DNA from: Streptomyces sp. AM 2-1-1
Lineage (GTDB): Bacteria > Actinomycetota > Actinomycetes > Streptomycetales > Streptomycetaceae
Direction: 5' to 3'
Assembly: GCF_029167645.1 (NCBI RefSeq)
Contig: NZ_CP119147.1
Span: 1,426,001-1,490,000, forward strand
DNA: 64,000 bases
A program made the translations under genes and the position numbers. This document shows positions 1 to 8,308 of the stretch, one piece after another. The stretch's first letter is position 1, and each line of letters begins with the position of its first letter. A model generated the notes under the pieces. That model had not been told where the DNA came from, did no database searches, and saw only the letters and a program-made list of their open reading frames with translations.

Positions 1-72
1 GAGCGCCACCCGGGTGGGCCCGCCGAACGCGTGGTCCGGGGTGTGCAGCGTGACGACGTGCAGGATTCTCAC
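1..72 (-). CDS. Glycosyltransferase, N-terminal fragment (partial)
   Basis: Only the first 24 codons lie in the window; the gene runs off the left edge. It starts at a GTG (complement of 70-72) with a GAGGGG ribosome site about 6 nt upstream. The visible residues include RILHVVTLHTPD followed by a Gly-Gly-Pro, the usual N-terminus of GT-B fold (GT4-type) glycosyltransferases, where the first beta strand leads into a glycine-rich loop that contacts the donor sugar. The neighbouring polymerase, flippase and second glycosyltransferase suggest a role in exopolysaccharide assembly. Family assignment rests on a very short stretch. Confidence 0.6.
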   Translation of the reverse strand, partial: MRILHVVTLHTPDHAFGGPTRVAL

Positions 73-501
73 CAGGGTGCCCCTCAACCTCGGCCGACTG
101 TTCACAGCGTAGTCATCGGCTCCACCCGCGCGGGTGGGTTTCCCGCCGGAGGCACGTGCGGTGATCCCGCCGCCGTCCGTGGAGGACGCCGGGGAGGGGC
201 CCGGCCCGGGTGGTGGGCAGACAGCGGGCAGACCGCCACATCGATCCGAAAGGGACGTATCTGATCAATTATTTGCACTTGTTGCCGTTTTGCCGACAAC
301 GGAGAGGAATGAATGCGTCCGCCGACCCGCGGTGCGTAGATTCCTGATCGACCCGGACGCCGCTCTCCGTCCCTGGCTGTCGCACTCCCTGTCACCGGGA
401 GGGGATGCCTCTTGCCGGCATCCACCACGTCCGGGTCGAGCTGGTACGGAACCGCACCTGATCTCGTCCGGGTATGCCCGGACAGAAGGAGTAGGGTCAC
501 C
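73..501. other. Intergenic region, 429 bp, divergent promoters likely
   Basis: No gene is supported here. The segment separates the leftward glycosyltransferase from the rightward beta-trefoil gene. It holds an unusually AT-rich patch around 260-310, with a TTGCAC hexamer near 272-277, which is where promoter elements would be expected in this GC-rich genome. The small reading frames across it lack ribosome sites and resemble shadow frames. Confidence 0.5.
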
Positions 502-1008
502 ATGCCTTTATCGGCAACTGATCTCGCAAAGGCCGACGGCACGTCGGTCACGGTCCGTTCGACGTTCTTCCCCGACATCCATCTCCGCATGGACGGGAGC
601 GGCGTGACCGCGGCCGCCGACGGCGGAGGCGGAAAGGTCAACTGCCAGTACGGTACGGGCCCCTGGACGGCGTACAAGCTCCACGCGCAGACCGACGGCA
701 CGTACGCCTTCGAGTCGAAGGCCTTCCCGGGCGTGTACCTGCGCATGGACGGAAACGGGGTCCCCGCCACCCTGGCCGGGGGCGGGACGGTCAACTGTCA
801 GTTCGGCCTCGGTCCCTGGGAGAAGTTCCTCGCCCGCCCCCAGACCGACGGATCGTTCTCCTTCGAGTCGGCGGCCTTCCCGGGAGTCTTCCTGCGCCTG
901 GTGACCGGCAGCGGGGTGACCTCCGCCACCGGGCCCGGTGGAACGGTGAACTGCCAGATCAAGGCCAACGGCGGCGAGCACGAGAAGTTCTTCCTCGACG
1001 TGGCCTGA
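502..1008 (+). CDS. Small three-repeat beta-trefoil-like protein with a TTA codon
   Basis: A 168-residue protein made of three repeats of about 51 residues. Each repeat has a Phe-Pro at residues 23, 75 and 126, a LRMD/LRL segment at about 28, 80 and 131, and a VNCQ motif at 46-49, 97-100 and 149-152. Threefold repetition at this length is the signature of a beta-trefoil fold, as in actin-bundling fascin-like domains, ricin-type lectins and inhibitors. No signal peptide or membrane segment is visible. The ATG at 502 is preceded by AGAAGGAG. The third codon (508-510) is TTA, so translation should need the bldA tRNA. It sits inside an exopolysaccharide locus, so carbohydrate binding is a reasonable inference but is not shown. 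Confidence 0.75.
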   Translation: MPLSATDLAKADGTSVTVRSTFFPDIHLRMDGSGVTAAADGGGGKVNCQYGTGPWTAYKLHAQTDGTYAFESKAFPGVYLRMDGNGVPATLAGGGTVNCQFGLGPWEKFLARPQTDGSFSFESAAFPGVFLRLVTGSGVTSATGPGGTVNCQIKANGGEHEKFFLDVA

Positions 1009-1024
1009 GGCCTGCTCCGACCGC

Positions 1025-1044
1025 CCGGACGGTTCCCCGTCCGG
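1025..1044 (+). terminator. Hairpin terminator after the beta-trefoil gene
   Basis: CCGGACGG, a four-base loop TTCC, then CCGTCCGG form a perfect 8-bp GC hairpin 17 nt after the stop codon. There is no T-tract, as is common for streptomycete terminators. Confidence 0.6.
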
Positions 1045-1212
1045 CCGTCACCGGAGCCGCGGGGGTGGCGCCCCTCCTCACTCCGGCCCTGCCGCTGAGC
1101 GGCGGGGCCGGACCCGTCCCGTGGCGCCGTGCCTCCGAGCGCTCCCGGCTTCACGGTGTTCGAACGGACCTGATTCGTTAGGGTGTTGCCAGGTCCACGG
1201 AACGGGGGGCGC

Positions 1213-2733
1213 ATGACGTCCGTGTACGAGACGGCTCCGGCCGCGAAGGCCCGTACGGCGGCCGTCCGCCGGCCCCTGGAGCCCGTGGCGAGGCCGCTGG
1301 CCTGGGCGATGCTCTCCCGTGCGCTGGCGGTGCCGCTGATCCTGGGGCTGGTCTGCTTCCTGCCCGCGGTGATCGCGGCCCAGCCGGGGACGGGCAGCCG
1401 GGACGTCGTCTTCTGGCTGCAGCTGGTCCTGACCTGTTACGCGGGCGCCCGGCTGGCGACGATGATCCTCTCCACCCGGCGCCGGCTGCTCCAAGGCGTC
1501 TTCTGGATGTTCGTCTACATCGCGATGGGCGTCGCGCCGCTGGCACAGGCGGTCATCGGGCAGACCCCGACGCCGCTGGTGGGGCCGCGTTCGGACCTGG
1601 TGACGGCCACCGCGATGATCCTGGTCGGGTGCACGGCGTTCGACCTGGGGGCGCTGCTGGCCTCGCGCCGTCCGCTCCGGCGGCGGCCCCCCGCCTCGCG
1701 GTCGCGGCGCGGCCGGCCCGCGGTCGCGAGCCGTACGCGGCTGCGGCTGCTGGTGGTGCTGGCGTTCGCGGCGAGCGGCTACTACGTGCTGAAGCTCGGC
1801 GGCCCCGCCATCTTCTTCAGCAGCAGGCAGGAGATCAGCGCGTCCGTGGCGTCGAGCGGTGTCGCCTCGACGGAGTCGAACGTCGGCTCGGCGTTCCTCA
1901 AGGGTTTCGGCACGGTGCCCGCGCTGCTCGCCCTGCTGTTCTGGACGCGCCGGCTGGTGACCAGCCGCAGGGCCCGCCGCTCTCCGTCCACGGTGCTGGT
2001 GTGGAGTGCGCTGGCACTGCTCAACCTGATCGTCAACAACCCCATCAGCAATGCGCGTTACTGGTTCCTGACGGTGCTCGTCTCGTTGCTCTTCACGGCG
2101 TTTCCCAGCAGCGCGGCGGTGTACCGCACCGTGCTGGCGATGGGCGTGGTGGGGGCGCTGGTGCTCTTCCCGTACGCGGACCGGTTCCGGTACGACGACG
2201 AGGGGTACCGGCCGGTGCAGTCGGCGTCGGCGTTCGAACCGCTGGCGACCAAGGACTACGACCAGACGGTCATGTTCGCCAACACCATCGCCTGGGTGGA
2301 CACCCGCGGCCACACCTGGGGCCGCCAACTGGCGGGCTCCACGCTGTTCTTCGTGCCGCGCGCGGTCTGGAGCGGCAAGCCCGAGGACACCGGCGTCCGG
2401 GTGGGCCAGTGGATGGGGATGAACATGACCAACCTCTCCGCCCCCCTCTGGACCGAGTTCTGGGTGGACTTCGGTCCGGCGGGGATGGTGGCGGGTCTCG
2501 CGCTGATCGGGTACGTCGCCGCGCGCACCGACCGCAGGTACGCCCTGGCGGTCACCCGCGCCGGACCGGGCCCGGGCAGTGTCCTGGCCATCGCGGCGCC
2601 GCTGGTGGCGGGGTACACCTTCATCCTGCTGCGCGGCCCGCTCCTCCAGTCGGTGGGGAAGCTCGCCATCGCGGCGCTCTGCCTGGCGTTCGTCACCACG
2701 TTCACGGAGCGGAGGGCACGGCGGGCGGGGTGA
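1213..2733 (+). CDS. Wzy-like polysaccharide polymerase (oligosaccharide repeat unit polymerase family)
   Basis: A 506-residue polytopic membrane protein with roughly ten hydrophobic segments. Two long basic Arg-rich stretches (about residues 155-180 and 250-265) are probably cytoplasmic loops. A large non-membrane loop around residues 330-420 contains the conserved-looking GRQL and W-S-G-K-P motifs seen in Wzy/O-antigen polymerases. The expected role is to join lipid-linked repeat units on the outer face of the membrane. Start chosen at ATG 1213, which follows GGAACGGGGGG; an upstream TTG-type start at 1183 lacks a site. Its last 32 nt overlap the convergent flippase gene. Confidence 0.75.
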   Translation: MTSVYETAPAAKARTAAVRRPLEPVARPLAWAMLSRALAVPLILGLVCFLPAVIAAQPGTGSRDVVFWLQLVLTCYAGARLATMILSTRRRLLQGVFWMFVYIAMGVAPLAQAVIGQTPTPLVGPRSDLVTATAMILVGCTAFDLGALLASRRPLRRRPPASRSRRGRPAVASRTRLRLLVVLAFAASGYYVLKLGGPAIFFSSRQEISASVASSGVASTESNVGSAFLKGFGTVPALLALLFWTRRLVTSRRARRSPSTVLVWSALALLNLIVNNPISNARYWFLTVLVSLLFTAFPSSAAVYRTVLAMGVVGALVLFPYADRFRYDDEGYRPVQSASAFEPLATKDYDQTVMFANTIAWVDTRGHTWGRQLAGSTLFFVPRAVWSGKPEDTGVRVGQWMGMNMTNLSAPLWTEFWVDFGPAGMVAGLALIGYVAARTDRRYALAVTRAGPGPGSVLAIAAPLVAGYTFILLRGPLLQSVGKLAIAALCLAFVTTFTERRARRAG

Positions 2734-3943
2734 CGCCCGTCCTGCCGGTCCCGCCGGCACGCCGCAGCCGCGCGACCCGGGTCCAGGTGGCGACGGCCTT
2801 GCAGACGGAGCCGAGGCAGAGCCCCCAGGCCGCGCCGGTGACACCGGCGACCGCGTAGCCGGTGATCAGGAAGGCGACGGCGGCGAGCGAGAAGACCACC
2901 TGGATGGAGAGGGTGGTCCGGGGGTCGAGCATCCGCAGGGCGAGGAGCCCACAGGTTCCGACGGCCATCGCCGCGTACTGGCTGCCGGTCGCGGGCAGCA
3001 GTGCGGCCGCCGACGACCAGGTGTCGCCGAGGAGTTGCCTGCCCGCCCCGTCGGGCAGGAGGGCGAGGACGGTGGCCCAGAGCACGGCGGTGGCGGCGAG
3101 CGTCCCGGCGAGCGCGGCGGTGGCCCGCACCCGGCGGCGCTCGTCGCCGATCCGGGCCAGGAGGGGCGGCCCGAAGCTGGTGGCCGAGGTGAACAACACG
3201 TTGAGCGGCCCGAAGAGTGTGGTCGCGCCGCGCAGCGCGCCCACCACCAGTGGACTGCCGACCGCGCCGAGGCCGAGCACCGAGAGCTGACTGGTGGCGT
3301 TGCCGACCCCGAACTCCACGACGAACCGCTGTCCCAGGTGGCCGCGGCGCAGGTGGGGCCGCAGTTCGGTCCGTGCTCCGGCGGTACGGGCACGCAGCAG
3401 GACGGCGGAGAGGAGCAGCGCCGGCAGCGCGGAGAGACCCCACACGGCGACCAGCCGCGCCGCCCCGGTTCCGCGGCTCTGCGCTCCGAGGGCGCCCAGG
3501 ACGCAGGCGAGGCGGAGCAGGTCGGCGACGAGGGCGAGGTGCGGCAGCCGGAGGGTGGAGAAGGCGTACCGCATGGCGTCCTGGCCGAGGACGACCGGCA
3601 GCACGAGTCCGAGCGCCAGCAGGGCGCGGGCGGTCTCCCCGGGTACCAGCAGGGCACCGCCGGCCAGGAGCGCTCCGAGCGCGGCCGCGGCGAGCAGGGC
3701 GAAGGCGACGGCGGACCGGCAGGCGCTGCGGGCCGCCTCCCCCGGCCGGGTCAGGACGAGCGGCTGGCCGGTGTAGGCGCCGAAGACGCCGAGCAGCACG
3801 GTGAAGACCAGGTAGACCGCGGAGAACCGGGCGAAGCCGGAGACGGTGGAGAGCCGTGCGGCGGCGACCAGCACCAGGATGTTGGTGAGGGCGGCGACCC
3901 CCTGGTCCGCGACGGAGCTGAGAACGGCGCCGCGGGCCCTCAC
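2702..3943 (-). CDS. Wzx/MATE-like polysaccharide flippase
   Basis: A 413-residue membrane protein with about 12 predicted transmembrane segments and an N-terminal region (VADQGVAALTNILVLV) typical of oligosaccharide flippases of the MOP superfamily. It should move the undecaprenyl-linked repeat unit across the membrane for the neighbouring polymerase. The GTG start at 3943 overlaps the TGA of the upstream Wzz-like gene in a GTGA, so translation is probably coupled; no independent ribosome site is visible. The open frame continues upstream to 4465, but that part overlaps a better gene and is rejected. Confidence 0.75.
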   Translation of the reverse strand: MRARGAVLSSVADQGVAALTNILVLVAAARLSTVSGFARFSAVYLVFTVLLGVFGAYTGQPLVLTRPGEAARSACRSAVAFALLAAAALGALLAGGALLVPGETARALLALGLVLPVVLGQDAMRYAFSTLRLPHLALVADLLRLACVLGALGAQSRGTGAARLVAVWGLSALPALLLSAVLLRARTAGARTELRPHLRRGHLGQRFVVEFGVGNATSQLSVLGLGAVGSPLVVGALRGATTLFGPLNVLFTSATSFGPPLLARIGDERRRVRATAALAGTLAATAVLWATVLALLPDGAGRQLLGDTWSSAAALLPATGSQYAAMAVGTCGLLALRMLDPRTTLSIQVVFSLAAVAFLITGYAVAGVTGAAWGLCLGSVCKAVATWTRVARLRRAGGTGRTGVTPPAVPSAP

Positions 3944-5634
3944 CGGCGGGCGGGCGGCACGGTGAAGGTGCGCAGCCCCATCGTCTCCGCCGGATCGCCG
4001 GTGACCTCGGGCCGGTCGGCGCCGTCGGGCTCCGGGCCCTGGCCGCCCCCGCCCCGCCGCCCGGCGGACTTCTGGAGCTTCCGGTGCTCCGCGCGCGCCC
4101 GGCGGCTGCGTCCGGGGTGGAGAAGGACTCCGAGCAGGTGCCCACCGGCCGCGCCGACGACCTCGCGGATGCGCTCCAGGTCGCTGCGGTGCACCTCGCG
4201 CGGGTCGCAGACGACCATGACGCCGCCCACCCGGTCGACGAGGGCCACGGCGTCGGCGTACGAGAGGACGGGCGGAGCGAGCACGATGACGACGGCTCCG
4301 GGTGCGTCCGCCTCGGCGACGATCCGTCCGACGGGCGCCGAGGTGAGGGCGCGGGGGACGTTGTCCACCTGGGCCCCGGCCACCAGGGCGAAGGCGCCGG
4401 AGCCCGGCACGTCGACGTTGGTCCGGCTGCCGGCGGGCCAGCCGCGCTTGTCGTCCGAGGCCCACCGGGGCCGGGGCTCGCTGACCGCGGGGCCCAGGTC
4501 GCGGGCGAGGGAGGGGGTCCGCAGGTCCGCCTCGACGAGGAGGACGTCGCGCCCCATCTCGGCGAAGGCGGCGGCGACGTTGGCCGCTGCCGCGGCGGCC
4601 GCCGAGTTGTCTCCGCGCGGCGCGGTGACCAGGAGTCGGCGGTGGTCGGCGAAGGCGGGGTCGTAGGCCAGCCGGAAGGCCACCGCCCGGTACTCCTCGG
4701 CGAGTCTGCTGCCGCCGCGCCCGATGGCGAGCAGGGCCGTGGAGGCGGCGGCGCCGCGCTCCCTGGGGAGGGTGCCGAGCAGCGGGGCGCCGAGCGAGCG
4801 GACCAGCTCGTGGGTGGAGCGGACGGTCGGGTCGAAGACGAGGCGGACCCAGGAGAGCAGCAGGCCGAGGGCGAGCCCGACGACCGAGCCGAGGCCGAGG
4901 AGGAGGACGAGGCCCGCGCCGGTGGGCTTGGTGGGTGCCACCGGCTTCTTGTTGAGGTAGCCGGGGGTGGCGTCCAGGGCCTTCAACTCGGATATCTTCC
5001 GGCTGAGTTCGGAGATGGAGACGATGAGGCTCGCGCGGGCGCTGGTGATGTCGTCGGCGGTGCTGACGCCGATCTGCTCCTCCAGCTGGTCGCGCTTCTC
5101 CTCCAGCGGTTTGAGCTGGGCGCGGTAGCCGTTCGCCATGTTCTCGATGCTGTTCTCGGTGAGCTGCTTGCGGTTGGCCAGATAGGCGTCGGCGAGGGCC
5201 TCGGCGCGCGCCCGCGCCTCCTGCGGGGTGCTCCCGGTGTAGGTGAAACGGAGGGTGAGGGTGTTCGGCGGGTTGGTGACCTGGAGCCCGGCGAGCAGGT
5301 CGCGGGAGGAGACCTGGTCACCGTGGGTCGCGAGGGCGCGGGAGGCGAGGGTGCCGACGGTGTCGCTGACGGCGGTCTGGCGTTCCGAGCCGATGTTGAT
5401 GCCCTTGTCGGCCGAGGCCCCGGTGGCGAAGGGGTCGGCGGTCGCCGAGCGGACCAGTACCTCGCCGGTGGCCGCGTAGGTCTCCTCCCCCGCGACGGCG
5501 AGGTAGCCGCCGCCGAGGAGCCCGATGAGCACTCCGGTGGCGAGCAGGCCGCGGTAGCGCAGGAGTTGGCGGAACTGGTCGCGCAGGAGCGCCGGCTCGT
5601 CCTGGTCGTCCAGGGCCCGGATGGGATGGGTCAT
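3940..5634 (-). CDS. Wzz/BY-kinase-like chain-length protein with degenerate nucleotide-binding motifs
   Basis: A 564-residue protein with two membrane segments (about residues 30-49 and 239-261) flanking an extracytoplasmic Wzz-type region with coiled-coil character (about 140-220), followed by a cytoplasmic BY-kinase/ParA-like domain. The motif that should be a Walker A is APRGDNSA (338-345), lacking the Gly-Lys-Ser/Thr core. The second Walker motif reads VIVLAPP (449-455) with the aspartate replaced. LLVEADLR (365-372) is kept. It therefore looks like a pseudokinase co-polymerase. There is no Tyr cluster at the C-terminus. It overlaps the glycosyltransferase stop at 5631-5634 (ATGA) and the flippase start, so the three form one operon. 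Confidence 0.8.
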   Translation of the reverse strand: MTHPIRALDDQDEPALLRDQFRQLLRYRGLLATGVLIGLLGGGYLAVAGEETYAATGEVLVRSATADPFATGASADKGINIGSERQTAVSDTVGTLASRALATHGDQVSSRDLLAGLQVTNPPNTLTLRFTYTGSTPQEARARAEALADAYLANRKQLTENSIENMANGYRAQLKPLEEKRDQLEEQIGVSTADDITSARASLIVSISELSRKISELKALDATPGYLNKKPVAPTKPTGAGLVLLLGLGSVVGLALGLLLSWVRLVFDPTVRSTHELVRSLGAPLLGTLPRERGAAASTALLAIGRGGSRLAEEYRAVAFRLAYDPAFADHRRLLVTAPRGDNSAAAAAAANVAAAFAEMGRDVLLVEADLRTPSLARDLGPAVSEPRPRWASDDKRGWPAGSRTNVDVPGSGAFALVAGAQVDNVPRALTSAPVGRIVAEADAPGAVVIVLAPPVLSYADAVALVDRVGGVMVVCDPREVHRSDLERIREVVGAAGGHLLGVLLHPGRSRRARAEHRKLQKSAGRRGGGGQGPEPDGADRPEVTGDPAETMGLRTFTVPPARR

Positions 5635-6893
5635 CGGCGTGCGCTCCCTTGTGCGTTCCCGAGTGCTTCGGCGAGCAGGTCGTCGAAGCGGGCGAGCCCC
5701 GCCTCGCGGCTCAGGTGCTGTGCGACGTACGTGGTGCCCCGGGCGCCGAGCAGGTCGGCGCCCGCGCGGTCGGCGGCCAGCGCGCGTACGGCGGTGAGCA
5801 GTGCGGCCGGGTCCTCGGGCCGCACCAGCACGCCGGCGCCGGAGCGGCGTACCTCGTCGGCGGTGCCGCCTTCACCGGCCACGGAGGCGACGACGGGGCG
5901 CCCGGAGACGAAGTAGGAGGTGAGTTTGGAGGGGACGCTCATGTCGAGGACGGAGGCGCGCTGGGTGACGGCGAGGACGTCGGCGGCGGCGAGCACGTCG
6001 GTGAACTCGTCGGCTCCGGCGGGCGGCAGGAAGTCGAGGTTGGCCAGGCCCGCCGCGCGTGCGCGCAACGCCTCGCGCTGGTTGCCGTCGCCCATCAGGA
6101 CGACCCGGACGTCGGGCGCCAGCCGGGCCAGGTCGACGAGGACGTCGAGCCCCTGCTTGAGCCCCATGTTGCCGGAGTGGAGCAGGACGGGGGTGCCGGG
6201 CTGCCAGCCGAGGCGGGCGCGGGTGGCCTCGCGGTCGGCCGTGGGCTCCCGCACATGGGTCCAGTTGGGCACGATCCGGATGCGGGCGGGATCGACGCCG
6301 AGTGCGGTGACGCCCGGGACGAAGCTCTCGTGGATGACGCCGACCAGGGCGGCGTCGCGCAGGGCGTACCGCTCGGCCGCCGCCGCGACGGACGCGGCCC
6401 TGCCCCCACCGCGGATGCCGCTCTGCGCGGCGGCGGCCCCCATCAGGTCCTGGACCACGGGGACGTACGGCACGCGGTGGCGGCGGGCGATCCGGGCACC
6501 GATGACGCCGCCCGCGAGGCTCGGCATCTGCGAGACGACGGCGTCCGGGCGGCCCTTCGGGGGGGCGAGCAGCCCGTGGCCGAGGACGGTCAGCTCGAAG
6601 AGGCCCCGCCGCAGCGCGGTCTGCCGGGGCGGCACGTAGTGGCGTCGCCGGTGGACGTGGACCCCCGCGCGGGTCTCGGTGGTGCGCCAGACACCCCGGT
6701 AGCGGTCGTCGGTCCGCCACGCCGGGTAGTGCGGCATCCCGGTGAGCACGTCGGTGCGCGCCGACGAGGCCGCCCAGTGTTCGGCGAGCTGGGTGGCGTA
6801 CGGGCCGATGCCGGTCAGCTCGGGCGCGTAGTTGGTCGAGACCACGAGAATTCTGCGGCCCCGCGACGGCGTGTGTGGTGCGGCAGCGGACAT
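5631..6893 (-). CDS. WcaI/WbuB-like GT4 glycosyltransferase
   Basis: A 420-residue GT-B protein. The N-terminal domain begins RRILVVSTNYAPELTGIGPY, which resembles WcaI/WbuB-type L-fucosamine or colanic-acid glycosyltransferases. The C-terminal Rossmann half contains LLHSGNMGLKQG and a late SVPSKLTSYFVSGRPV segment, the usual donor-sugar site of GT4 enzymes. The gene is first in a leftward operon with the Wzz-like and Wzx-like genes, which fits assembly of an exported polysaccharide. It starts at ATG 6893, divergent from the cytidylyltransferase gene across 150 bp. Confidence 0.8.
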   Translation of the reverse strand: MSAAAPHTPSRGRRILVVSTNYAPELTGIGPYATQLAEHWAASSARTDVLTGMPHYPAWRTDDRYRGVWRTTETRAGVHVHRRRHYVPPRQTALRRGLFELTVLGHGLLAPPKGRPDAVVSQMPSLAGGVIGARIARRHRVPYVPVVQDLMGAAAAQSGIRGGGRAASVAAAAERYALRDAALVGVIHESFVPGVTALGVDPARIRIVPNWTHVREPTADREATRARLGWQPGTPVLLHSGNMGLKQGLDVLVDLARLAPDVRVVLMGDGNQREALRARAAGLANLDFLPPAGADEFTDVLAAADVLAVTQRASVLDMSVPSKLTSYFVSGRPVVASVAGEGGTADEVRRSGAGVLVRPEDPAALLTAVRALAADRAGADLLGARGTTYVAQHLSREAGLARFDDLLAEALGNAQGSARR

Positions 6894-6969
6894 CGGACGA
6901 TCGCCTTCCCCCCGGAACGGCCCCTGTTCCCCGAGGAACAGCCCCGCGTCGAGCTTATCCGTTCACGGG

Positions 6970-6996
6970 TTGCACAAGTGTTCTTCACAGTAAGGT
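6970..6996 (+). promoter_or_regulatory. Candidate promoter for the cytidylyltransferase gene
   Basis: TTGCAC at 6970-6975 and TAAGGT at 6991-6996 are separated by 15 nt in a comparatively AT-rich stretch of the divergent intergenic region. The spacer is shorter than ideal, so this is tentative. Confidence 0.35.
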
Positions 6997-7043
6997 CGTT
7001 GGAATCATCAGCACATATCGTTCACCGTGGGGGGAGAGAACGG

Positions 7044-7493
7044 ATGGTGCAGCACAGGGTGGGTTACGCGCCGGGCGTGTACGACCTGTTCCACGTGGGT
7101 CATCTCAACATCCTTCGTCATGCCCGCAGTCAGTGCGACTACCTGGTGGCGGGGGTCGTCTCCGACGAGATGGCAGCCCTGGCCAAGGGCCACCGTCCGG
7201 TGATCCCGCTGCCGGAGCGGCTGGAGATCGTCCGGAGCATCCGCCACGTGGACGCCGCCTTCGTGGAGACCGTGCCGGAGAAGATCGACACCTGGCAGCA
7301 GGTCCGCTTCGACGTGATCTTCAAGGGTGACGACTGGCGGGGTACGGAGAAGGGGAGGAAGCTCGAGCGCGACTTCGCCGAAGTCGGCGTCGAGGTCGTC
7401 TACTTCCCGTACACCGTGCACACCTCCAGCACCCAGTTGCGCAAGGCGCTGGACGTGCTCGTCACCCGGCCCGGAGCGCTCTCAGCTCCCTGA
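7044..7493 (+). CDS. Glycerol-3-phosphate cytidylyltransferase-like nucleotidyltransferase
   Basis: A 149-residue nucleotidyltransferase. It carries the HVGH (HxGH) signature at residues 17-20 after GVYDLF, the GDDWRGTEKGRK segment, and a late HTSSTQLRK that replaces the usual RTxGISTT motif. Length and motifs match TagD-type enzymes that make CDP-glycerol (or another CDP-polyol) from CTP. The start ATG has a GGGGAGAGAA site. The gene converges on a CDP-alcohol phosphotransferase, so the two could act in sequence: activation of an alcohol phosphate, then transfer. The true alcohol cannot be read from sequence. Confidence 0.8.
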   Translation: MVQHRVGYAPGVYDLFHVGHLNILRHARSQCDYLVAGVVSDEMAALAKGHRPVIPLPERLEIVRSIRHVDAAFVETVPEKIDTWQQVRFDVIFKGDDWRGTEKGRKLERDFAEVGVEVVYFPYTVHTSSTQLRKALDVLVTRPGALSAP

Positions 7494-8205
7494 ACCACTT
7501 GGCCAGGAAAGCCACCAGGAACAGCGCGTGCACCACGGCGAGCGCCGCGTACCCCGCCAGGAAGGCCGCGGGCTCGCCGAGCAGCAGGAAGACGAGGCAG
7601 AAGACCCCGTAGTCGGCGGGGAGCAGGGCCACGGCACGTACCCGGGAGACGGGGCCCGCGGGCGCGGCCGGGGCGTCCGCGCGCTGCGCCGCCCTGCCGA
7701 GCTGCTCGCGCAGGAGTCCGGCACAGAAGGTCAGGACGGCGACGAAGAGGAAGCCGAGCGGCAGCAACAGCCACGTCTCACCGCGCTGTTCACCGATGCG
7801 GTAGGCGTCGGCGCGGTAGAGGGAGATCAGTACCGCCGTGTGCACCAGGACCATCTTGGCGCAGTCCACCACGTGGTCGAGCCACTCGCCGTCGGGGCCG
7901 CCGCGTCCGGTGAGCCGGGCCAGCTGGCCGTCGGCGGAGTCGAAGGCGAAGCCCACCACGAGCCCGGCCCAGACGAGGACTCCCAGCGCCCACGTCGGCC
8001 CGGCGAGGGCGATGGCGGTGATGGACGCGAAGGTGAACGCCGCACTGACGAGCGTGACCTGATTGGGCGTCATGCGCGCCCGGTGGGCCACCGCCGCCAG
8101 TACCCGGCCGGCGGGCCGGTTCACGTACCGCGAGTAGAGCGAGACACCCTTGGCCGTCTTCTGTGCCCCGCGCAACTCGCGCAGCACCGTACCCGTGCTT
8201 CCCAT
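7462..8205 (-). CDS. CDP-alcohol phosphatidyltransferase family protein
   Basis: A 247-residue membrane protein of the CDP-alcohol phosphotransferase family. The complete signature D-x2-D-G-x2-A-R-x8-G-x3-D-x3-D is present at residues 89-114, including all four metal-binding aspartates. About six transmembrane segments follow the usual order. It should transfer a phospho-alcohol group from a CDP donor to a membrane acceptor. Start chosen at ATG 8205; an upstream in-frame start at 8286 adds residues without homologous character. Its 3' end overlaps the cytidylyltransferase gene tail to tail by 32 nt. Confidence 0.8.
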   Translation of the reverse strand: MGSTGTVLRELRGAQKTAKGVSLYSRYVNRPAGRVLAAVAHRARMTPNQVTLVSAAFTFASITAIALAGPTWALGVLVWAGLVVGFAFDSADGQLARLTGRGGPDGEWLDHVVDCAKMVLVHTAVLISLYRADAYRIGEQRGETWLLLPLGFLFVAVLTFCAGLLREQLGRAAQRADAPAAPAGPVSRVRAVALLPADYGVFCLVFLLLGEPAAFLAGYAALAVVHALFLVAFLAKWFRELRALRAG

Positions 8206-8308
8206 ACGCCCCCCAGCATGCGGCAGTTGACCCGCATCATGGCACGCTTCCGTTACCGGGCATACCGCGCCGAACGCCACCGGCACGGCAGCGGCCCCGT
8301 GGCGGGGG

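Noticed and set aside
1078..2844. 588-codon open frame on the minus strand opposite the polymerase gene
   Set aside because: Its product is Arg/Gly/Pro-rich without any motif and lies fully under a real membrane-protein gene; typical GC-rich shadow frame.
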